28,736 bases of DNA from Gaertneriomyces semiglobifer. Lineage: Eukaryota > Chytridiomycota > Chytridiomycetes > Spizellomycetales > Spizellomycetaceae. Position numbers and translations under genes: made by a program. Shown here in pieces: positions 21,963-28,736 of the stretch. The number at the start of each line of letters is the position of its first letter. Position 1 is the stretch's first letter. Under the pieces are notes generated by a model. That model made no database searches. It worked only from the letters and a program-made list of their open reading frames with translations, and was not told the origin of the DNA. Location: NCBI GenBank assembly GCA_025558075.1, contig JAHLKF010000057.1, forward strand, positions 1-28,736, read 5' to 3'.

Positions 21963-24099
21963 ATGGGTTCGAGACGTAAGAGAGGAAAGGTCGCAAAGGT
22001 GCAACCTGCGAAGAGAGCACGAACTGTACCGAACAGTAAGTGCACACAACTTCCGCTGTTTGCTTGTACAATGATTTGGTAATGCTATTGACTCGTGGTT
22101 TTCTCTCTCAGATCGCTGCCCGCCCGTCACTCCTGCCCCTCCTGATCCTGCCCCTCCTGCCGCTCCTGCCGCCCCTGCCGCTCCTGGGATCGCTGATGTC
22201 TTCCAGCCCGGGGTGCTTTGGGAGTACCTACCTGGTGAACCAACGTGGTAAGTGTCCTGGAATGTCTGTTATCGCGAAAGAGGCATCTTGAACGCTTGGA
22301 AGCTTGTCCCACGGTGAAGAACCTAGCCTCGTGCACATGATATGGCCACTTGAGTTGCGAAACTCTTGTGTGTGAATCATGAGTTTCTTCACAGGTTTGT
22401 AGTCGTTTGATATGGCCACTTGGGTGTTCTGCACGCAAGTGAGTGAATCATGACTGTCTTATCCAGTTGGGAGCCCGATTCTCCATGACGACTTGATATG
22501 GCCACTTGATTCAAGTGTGTGAATCACGTATGGACATTGGGTCCTTCCGCACATCTGGGGAGGTTCAGTTTCTCGTTGATATGGCCACTTGAGTGTTATG
22601 CACTGAAGTGAGTGAATCATGGGAAATTTCCGCGCCCACCGGGGGAGATCAGCTCTCCGTCATTGATATGGCCACTTTTCAAGTGTGTGAATCACGATGG
22701 AGGGGTAGACTCCGTTTACACATTCTGGGGAGGTTCGATGTCCTGGTCCTTCGAGTGTTCTACACATAGGTGAGTGAATCATTTCCTCACCAAAGTGGGT
22801 ATTTAAGTTTAACGGCGGAACTGAGCAGCCTTCAGTTCCTTTCTCGTTCAGTTCATCGGCACTCCCTTGATCAACCTCAATACCCCTCAGTGTTTTGGTA
22901 CATCAGGTGAATGTCCTTCATCTGTGGCGTTGTGGATCCGTTGCTTACTCATGTGTCCTCTCCCGCACACAGACTGTTGCTGCCTTCCCGGTTAACAACT
23001 CCCCCCCCCCCTTTACGTTGCAAGCTCAAGGGCGTCTGAATCAGGTGTAACGTCCTATGCGGCAACTTCGGCGGTGGTGTCTGGAGTGGCCCGCAACTTT
23101 GATCTCGTCGGACAAAGCAAGGAGTGTTTGGGAGACTTCCTGTTGGTCGAGATCTCGGGTGGCGCCTACTACGGGCCAGCATGAGGCGCACCCAATTGCG
23201 GATAGTACCAAGCTAGACCAGGAGGCAACAAAGACATTAGTTGGGCGACTTGGCCGGTTTGCACGCAAGAACGGATCTGAGGCTCAGAAGATAGAGGTAT
23301 TGACACTTCATGGCATTGGTAAGCGACTCACATTGCTCAGCCATCGCCTTGTGAACCCCCAAGAGGTTGAAACAGCCGAACTGCTGACATTGGAGGTTGC
23401 ATACTCAGTCAATATGACTGCGGCGATGAAGCAACACCTAAAATTGGGGTGGCTAATCAAGCTTCGGTTTGAACAACTTGTCATCGCCGAGAACAATGTG
23501 ATGGCAACGGATGACGGAGCAGAGGGCCACACTGGCTTCCCTTGTAAGTTAACTAGATGCCACATACACAATATCACGTACCCAATGAGGCCAAACGTCG
23601 TGACACTTCGAACTTCACACTTCTGAGAGAATAGCAATTGTACGATGAGTTCTGGTTTGTGGACGTTCAGCATAAGGAAATCTCCTATTCTGCTTACCTG
23701 ATGTGTCGTCAATATGGCGGCCGTCTAAGGGCAATCACATAAAAGGACGTAGCCAACATCGGCGTGTTTCCCAAGTAGGATACCACAATATCATCACTGC
23801 CAGAGGTTCACGAGGACCCAGAATTCATCGACATTCAACTGCACCGCTCGAGCTTTCTCTTTGCGAGCGCGAGATCTACTGCTCCTCCTCCTCTGTTGCT
23901 GCCTCCTCCTGCCAGCTTGCCAAGCCCTGTAAACTCAAAATGCAAGTGCAAACGTTGCCTCACCACCTAACAGTTTGTTTGAGCTTGAGGAAGTGTTCCC
24001 GTTCCCAATAAACCCGACACATTCAACGAACCAATCGTCTTGAATGTCAAGCCTGTTGATGAGAATGGGTTCAATCTCGAGCACGTGCCTCTCACTTAG
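21963..24099 (+). pseudogene. Decayed multi-exon subtelomeric gene, D...ExS...DxxK family
   Basis: Exon 1 (21963..22035) encodes a basic start, MGSRRKRGKVAKVQPAKRAR, like a nuclear localisation signal. It splices over 76 nt to exon 2 (22112..22247; Pro/Ala repeats, then PGVLWEYLPGEPTW). A long intron-like region with tandem repeats follows. A coding-like block at 23032-23192 reads GVARNFDLVGQSKECLGDFL and VEISGGAYYGPA; after a one-base frame change it continues DSTKLDQEATKTL, HGIGKRLTLLSHRLV and LKLGWLIKLRFEQL to a donor at 23545. Further blocks: YDEFWFVDVQHKEISYSAYL (about 23640), then in-frame TAA (23740) and TAG (23776), HEDPEFIDIQLH, and after two more frame changes SLFELEEVFPFP and VDENGFNLEHVPLT ending at 24099. 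Multiple stops and shifts in both directions mark real decay. Confidence 0.6.
22338..22783. repeat. Hairpin-forming tandem repeat, 85/170-bp period
   Basis: TTGATATGGCCACTTG (or the same with one end change) starts at 22338, 22407, 22493, 22576 and 22663; a sixth, degenerate unit ends at 22783. Each is followed by AAGTG(T/A)GTGAATCA, so CACTTG and CAAGTG form an inverted repeat, in one unit a perfect CACTTGATTCAAGTG. Two kinds of unit alternate (short loop and long loop), and the flanking CTGGGGAGGTTC recurs 170 bp apart (22560, 22730), giving a dimeric higher-order repeat. It lies in the long intron-like part of the decayed gene. Confidence 0.85.
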
Positions 24100-24676
24100 A
24101 AGATGAGAGTGATGAGGATGCTAGGAATGCTGCTAGTAGCACCACTTTTTAGTAGTACCATACGCTGGGAGCAGTCGGTGCAGTCGTGTAGCTGTGATTC
24201 TACGTTTGCCTATGTTAATGTGGATTATAATTACTATATCGGTACGATACACCCCTAACCCTACCGCACACTTCATTTTTGACTCAATATAGGATAATAA
24301 TATTGCATTATATTACATCAACAATGTTTACACGTTGAAAGTATGACTGCCTGCTTCGGGATCGCTGCTTTCCGTTTCCTCCAAACCCTCCATTGGCGTC
24401 GCTGTCGGTACTAGCCATGTGAAACTGTTGGAGTCCAGCAACTCCTCAGGGTGGCCCTCCGCGGCATTCTGTCCGGTGGTGTCCTTGTGACGTCTGTTGT
24501 TGCATGGTGGGGCGACAGTAAGTTCGAAGGCATCCAGATGTTCCGGTGCGGGATGATCAGTTCCATGCTTTTTTTCGCGAAAGTGCCCCTTGGGTGCAAA
24601 TTCTGACTCTGTTGCCGTTCTTTGCCGCAGTCCTTGGTTTCGAGTTGGGACCGCCTTCGCTTTGTTTGTTAAAACA
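24100..24676. other. Subtelomeric spacer with 19-bp shared motif
   Basis: 577 bp, AT-rich around 24210-24330. Contains ACACCCCTAACCCTACCGC at 24249..24267, which recurs at 25603. A hydrophobic coding-like stretch (ILSGGVLVTSVVAWW) at about 24460-24510 ends at a GTAAGT donor (24512), with an acceptor at 24630; it may be a lost 5' exon of the following open frame, but the phases do not match. Confidence 0.35.
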
Positions 24677-24931
24677 ATGCATCGCTATATGAAGCCCGCG
24701 CGACCTGACTCGCCGTCCCTGCCCCCACTGCCGGAGTGGTTACGACAACGAGAAACCTTTGTGGTGCCCATCGGAGCGAACCATGTGGCATTCCTGCTGG
24801 CGCAGGCTTATCAAGAGGGGACCGAACTAGAAAGAGCCACCAAACATGCTTTCGAGTTGTGGGCCTTTGAGCCAGTGGAGCTGGGAGAGACTTCCACGGA
24901 ACCCACGCGGTTGACCGCGGATAAGATCTGA
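24677..24931 (+). CDS. Open frame upstream of the ART-like ORF, possibly same gene
   Basis: 84 residues from ATG 24677 to a TGA at 24929. Contains LPPLPEWLRQRETFVVP, ANHVAFLLAQAYQEG and ELERATKHAFELW, and looks like real protein. The next open frame begins 13 nt after its stop in another frame. A one-base excess in the sequence would fuse the two into a single protein of about 220 residues. No function is recognised for this half. Confidence 0.45.
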   Translation: MHRYMKPARPDSPSLPPLPEWLRQRETFVVPIGANHVAFLLAQAYQEGTELERATKHAFELWAFEPVELGETSTEPTRLTADKI

Positions 24932-24944
24932 TCGATCCCGGGCG

Positions 24945-25349
24945 ATGTCGGACCAACTGGAATTCGTATGGAAAGCCAACTTTCCCAAACCTGGCAAACG
25001 CGGATACACCACATTGTATGCCCAGCTGCCACAGCTGGCAGCTAATCGCAGACTGCTGTTCCGGGGAATAACCTCAGGCCGACAGGCTGTCACCATGTTC
25101 CGTGACGCACTCTACGCGTCGGCGTCCAGGGAGAACGAGTTTGGCCCGGGCCTATACATGACGGACTCGGTCGAAGCGGCGCTAGAGTATGCCGGGCTCC
25201 GTGGGGCAGTATTGATTTTCGATTACACGTCGGTCCCGGAGAAGGTGGTGGAAGTCCACCCCACTGGAGAGGATTGGACGCGAACCGTCCGCGGTTACAT
25301 CCTCGACGACAAACCTGGCGTGGAGGAACCGCCAACCAACAGCAATTGA
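24945..25349 (+). CDS. ADP-ribosyltransferase-like domain protein (candidate)
   Basis: 134 residues from ATG 24945. The core reads LLFRGITSGR (R40), then SASRENEFGPGLYMTDSVEA followed by ALEYA, then a beta strand AVLIFDY and EKVVEV. The G-x-G-x-Y-x-T-(6)-A-x-x-YA arrangement is common to several ADP-ribosyltransferase-fold families (DUF3990, PARP-type and toxin-type ARTs). The leading Arg in a strand followed by Gly fits the NAD-binding Arg or His position, and E103 in EKVVEV is a possible catalytic Glu. Assignment rests on this motif only; activity and substrate are unknown. No signal peptide is seen. It could be the C-terminal half of a protein begun at 24677. Confidence 0.5.
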   Translation: MSDQLEFVWKANFPKPGKRGYTTLYAQLPQLAANRRLLFRGITSGRQAVTMFRDALYASASRENEFGPGLYMTDSVEAALEYAGLRGAVLIFDYTSVPEKVVEVHPTGEDWTRTVRGYILDDKPGVEEPPTNSN

Positions 25350-25756
25350 GGAAACATCATCATTGGCCCAATCTCAGAAAATTGGCCGCGGTGCCCCACC
25401 GGTACCGTCCGCACAAACACAGTACGTGGCACTCACAACTGCCATTCCCGCCATGTCCAAGCGCTTAATCGGCGTATGTTTTGCGGACAGTAGATAGTGT
25501 ACATAAAGATATTTAATAAATATATATTTCGGGATCCCCGTACTTATGTCAGCAGATGGACATGCATCATATGCCAGACACACGTGACCCATGTGACTAA
25601 GCACACCCCTAACCCTACCGCGCTCCCAGTGGATCTCCATTTTCCCTCCTTCGGGACATGCTCGAGCGCATGTAAAAGGCATACCGCTGGACGTCCGAGG
25701 TACATTTTCAGTTCGATCTCTGTCAGCACCTTGATCTCCTAACTGAGTGATTCAGA
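25350..25756. other. Subtelomeric spacer with second copy of 19-bp motif
   Basis: 407 bp. ACACCCCTAACCCTACCGC recurs at 25603..25621, just after CACGTGACCC (25581), and lies about 135 bp upstream of the terminal gene's start. It may be a regulatory or interstitial telomere-like element. No gene seen. Confidence 0.4.
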
Positions 25757-28354
25757 ATGTCTAAAATGAATGTCAGATGGAGATACGCTAGGGTTGGAGC
25801 TGCAAGTTATGTACGTTTCGTGACTATGCCACACGCACGCGTATCTCGTAGTGGTAACATTAGACGATCGCGTTGGGCCAACCTGCACCTTTCGCACCCA
25901 ACCTGCATCATACATACACTCTGCGTGCCATGTCTCATGCTGGTATTGACGGCGTTACTGCGAAAGTCAATGATATTGACGACCGTAACGATTGCTTGGT
26001 AAGTTCGAAAAGCTTGTTTTTGCCTCGGTCAAGCGCGAGCGGCCCTGCCACCGCATACCTTCACAGAAGATGCATGAAAAACGCTCATCGAAGTACGACA
26101 TTCGCTTCCGTTTGCGGAAACCTTCGTGGAGGTTCTATCGGGTCTGATAGTGTCTCTTCGTATCGAATCCCTCTCGAGAGATGCATGAAAAAGTGCTTCT
26201 ATGTGCGACATTCGCTTCTGTTAGGGTCGAGCGTATCGGTACTGTGGGAAAGCCTACTATGATCTTCATCGGGGATGGCTGACAGGGTTCCCATTGATCT
26301 TCTGGAAACTCGTCTGTGACTGCCAACGCGAGCCTGAAGCAAGTGGGGCAAAACTCATCAGCACATGTCGTAAGATTCATCAGTTTGCTGCCGGCCACTG
26401 AAAAGATACGACGAATGCGGTGACGGCCAGGAAAGCAAGCGGATCGGGTTGACACGTCCCTACCTAGTAAACGCCCTCCCGCTCCGTCTGAGTGATTGCA
26501 TGTCTACGGCAGTCGGTGTCTTCACGATTGTGGTTTCCATCCGCTCGCACTTGACTGAGAAAAACAGCAAACTTCTGACTACTTTTGATTTCTAGGATCT
26601 TGTCGAATATTTGAGATCTGACTTCAGTAACTACATGAAGCAGAATATTAAAAACCTGAAAACAATTAGCTATGTTAACTTTATCGCCCATCTCTGCCGA
26701 GAAAAAGTGCCGTATCCAGGATCAAGTGCGAAAACGGTCACCCGTGCCATCAAAGTGCTTTATAAGCAATACGAATGCAAATCCAAACCCATCCGTGACA
26801 AAATAGACCAACTCGTACGAAAAGATTACGATAGAGCCCCATCGTACTTAACTAAGCTCAATGAGTGGATATCACTTGGACTTCTAGCGAGAGAGTATCA
26901 GGCGAACGATCGGGCTAGTCGATTGGTGGCGGCAATCGAAGTCGGTGATCGTTTGGTGAGTGCAAAACCGTAGTTAAAACTTAAAAGATTTGCCCCTCAG
27001 TCTGGTTTTTTTGGTTTTTTTTCCTTAGTCGTCGTACCGTGAGGACTCCGAGGCGTTTTCAAAACGAGAAAATGTCATATGTAGAACGGCGGCGGCTGTC
27101 GCCGAACCGAAGTCGGTGGTGGTGGCCGTGAAGAAAGCGGAAGAATACAAGAGTGCTGAATGTGGGTTAGATAAGAAGATTCGTCAGCAGCTGAAGCGGC
27201 CACACGTTGTGGCCTTTTCCACAGACGACTCCTCATTAAAAAGCGAAATCATTCGGTTGAAATCTGTCGCCACCGAATTGCCCGGCGGTGAACTAGCACA
27301 ACTGCTCTACAAATTAGAGGAGTTGCACCCGTCGCTCGCAAATGTTTGCGCACCCATCCTGGAGGACATGTCCAGTCAGTCTCCGCAGTTACTTCAACGT
27401 GGCCGGCGACGTGCAAGGATGCTACTGTTTGCAGGGACTGCGGTTTTGAAAACTGTAACGGACGTCCCTCAAGCTTCCTATCCTTACGCAATGCTTCGGC
27501 AGCACATGGAGGTAGATTCTCGACCTGCATTTCTGTCGATAAGCCAAACATTAAGGGCTCTGGAGAAGGAAGCGCCGACCAGGTTCAGTTGGTGGGATTT
27601 CAAGCGGCGATGGCCTTCTCCTCCCTTTACATCAGTCGCTTCCCAACAGCTGTGCCGGGCGCTGACATCGATAGTAGGATGGGGAAATTCAAGTGTTCTT
27701 GAAGAGCAGCAATTGAGGACACTATGGGTAACCTTGGTCGAATGTGGTGTAGGCGGCCGATGCATCCAGGTCGGGGAACGTTCTACCTTGCGAATCAGTC
27801 TGGAGAGAACTCACTATTACTATGGCGATGACCACGATGTTTCACATCTCAATTCGGACATTTCCCTGGTTTTGAAGAGCGGAGATACCGAGGTTGCCTT
27901 CGCCGTTTTCGAACTTGACAAAGAACGGGACAAGGACTATCTCAAGACTCTCGGTGAGGTTAGCAATGAGATCAAGACAGCTCTGGATGCCTCAGCGGCA
28001 GTCGCAACTTTAAAGGAAGTAGGAGTGTACGCGACGGTGACTGGCCTCAGTGTCGACGCACACGTCCTGACCTTGGAAACTGACAATGCGGCAGTGGTAT
28101 TTGGTCAACGAAAACTGAATTCATACCATATCGGCGGGGAAACACTTGACGGAGTGAAGAATGCCCTACAATTTGTGCACTATCTTGCTGCGGTGGTGGT
28201 ACCTATGGGTCGTCGTCTGGCAGAGTGCTTGGAGAACGCGGACGGACCCGACACGACGTTCAACAGTCGCCTCGTTCTTGTTCAGGGAGGAATGGTCAAA
28301 CAAAGGCAGTCGACGGCGGTGTTTACCCCCAACCCCAAACGTGGACGAAAGTAG
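25757..28354 (+). CDS. Telomere-proximal gene of unknown function, nuclease-like core
   Basis: Four exons, all joined in phase 0: 25757..25810, 25864..25998, 26596..26955 and 27029..28354, for 624 residues with no internal stop. Introns are 53, 597 and 73 nt. I do not recognise a named family. N-terminal third: helical, with EYLRSDFSNYMKQNIKNLK and KLNEWISLGLLAREYQ. Middle: SLKSEIIRLK, SWWDFKRRW. C-terminal third: alpha/beta with SDISLVLKSGDTEVAFAVFE, ERDKDYLKTLGEV, VGVYATVTGLSVDAHVLTL and KNALQFVHYLAAVVV. D460, E478, D480 and K489 are placed like a divergent PD-(D/E)XK core and parallel the broken copies at 15.8 and 23.1 kb. It ends in a basic KRGRK, a possible nuclear signal. It is transcribed toward the telomere. 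Exons 1-2 and the 597-nt intron are the least certain parts. Confidence 0.65.
26068..26222. repeat. Imperfect direct repeat of about 45 bp in an intron
   Basis: AGATGCATGAAAAA followed about 13 nt later by CGACATTCGCTTC(C/T)GTT occurs at 26068-26112 and 26179-26222, a spacing of 111 bp. Both copies are inside the proposed 597-nt intron of the terminal gene. Confidence 0.7.
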
Positions 28355-28487
28355 GGCTTATCCATGTATTTCTGTATTACAAGCAGTATGTTATTTACAC
28401 ATACATATGGCGTCACGGCTTTCCACTGAACCCGATGCGATCTCTCTGTTCGGATCAAATATCCGATCAAGCCCAACATTTTTTTGG
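28355..28487. other. Spacer between last gene and telomere
   Basis: 133 bp that must hold the 3' end and polyadenylation signal of the terminal gene. Ends in a run of seven T directly before the first telomere repeat. Confidence 0.5.
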
Positions 28488-28727
28488 TTAGGGTTAGGGT
28501 TAGGGTTAGGGTTAGGGTTAGGGTTAGGGTTAGGGTTAGGGTTAGGGTTAGGGTTAGGGTTAGGGTTAGGGTTAGGGTTAGGGTTAGGGTTAGGGTTAGG
28601 GTTAGGGTTAGGGTTAGGGTTAGGGTTAGGGTTAGGGTTAGGGTTAGGGTTAGGGTTAGGGTTAGGGTTAGGGTTAGGGTTAGGGTTAGGGTTAGGGTTA
28701 GGGTTAGGGGTTAGGGTTAGGTTAGGG
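28488..28727 (+). repeat. Telomere, (TTAGGG)n
   Basis: 37 perfect TTAGGG units from 28488 to 28709, then an extra G, TTAGGG, a five-base TTAGG and a last TTAGGG. The G-rich strand runs 5' to 3' toward the right end, the correct polarity for a right-hand chromosome end. The irregular units at the tip may be natural or base errors. Confidence 0.98.
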
Positions 28728-28736
28728 ATCTCTCTC
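28728..28736. other. Probable sequencing adapter remnant
   Basis: The last nine bases, ATCTCTCTC, are not telomeric and match the first nine bases of the PacBio SMRTbell hairpin adapter as I remember it. They sit exactly after the final telomere repeat. Confidence 0.6.

Noticed and set aside
26135..26455. Minus-strand 106-codon open frame with CADEFCPTC
   Set aside because: Tempting as a zinc-binding protein, but it overlaps the direct repeats and a plus-strand reading that is equally protein-like; no start or partner exon supports it.
28484..28714. 76-codon open frame of alternating Val-Arg
   Set aside because: It is the telomere repeat read as codons.
1..28736. CRISPR array or bacterial operon
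   Set aside because: No regularly spaced direct repeats with unique spacers of fixed length; the genes are eukaryotic with introns. The 22.3-kb array has hairpin units of variable length in an intron.

Overview
The window is the right-hand end of a eukaryotic chromosome, running from ordinary single-copy genes into a subtelomere and ending in a TTAGGG telomere. Short GT-AG introns (mostly 52-120 nt), a division-2 (class IV-like) chitin synthase, a creC-type WD40 protein and compact gene spacing point to a fungus. A chytrid-grade fungus fits the mixed fungal and animal-like gene set, but that is inference; species is not determinable here. The last 9 bases match the start of a PacBio SMRTbell adapter, so the contig probably comes from a long-read assembly whose molecule really ended at the telomere.

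Left part (1-14.8 kb): conserved core genes whose exons I could join in frame. They are chitin synthase (-), a creC/WDR20-like WD40 protein (-), a PHRF1-like RING-PHD protein (+), coatomer beta subunit (-), a small unrecognised gene (-), and a tRNA pseudouridine synthase PUS1 (+). The genes are tightly packed; two head-to-head pairs share promoters of about 150 and 70 bp, and one tail-to-head pair is 16 nt apart.

Middle (14.8-21.7 kb): mixed. Broken coding remnants lie at 14.8-16.1 kb, degenerate repeats at 16.5-16.9 kb, a tRNA with anticodon CCG and a pol III terminator at 17.3 kb, and a decayed open frame with an internal stop at 17.5-17.8 kb. Then come an unrecognised two-exon gene, an aldo/keto reductase, and a Rossmann-fold NAD(P)-binding protein interrupted by a one-base frame change.

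Right part (21.7-28.7 kb): subtelomere. A decayed multi-exon gene carries a hairpin-forming tandem repeat in an intron. An ADP-ribosyltransferase-like open frame and an apparently intact four-exon gene of unknown function follow; the last is transcribed toward the chromosome end and stops 133 bp before the telomere. Three loci (15.8, 23.1 and 27.9 kb) share a D...E-x-(S/D)...D-x-x-K pattern resembling a divergent PD-(D/E)XK-like nuclease fold. I read them as one subtelomeric family at different stages of decay. This is the most interesting signal in the window.
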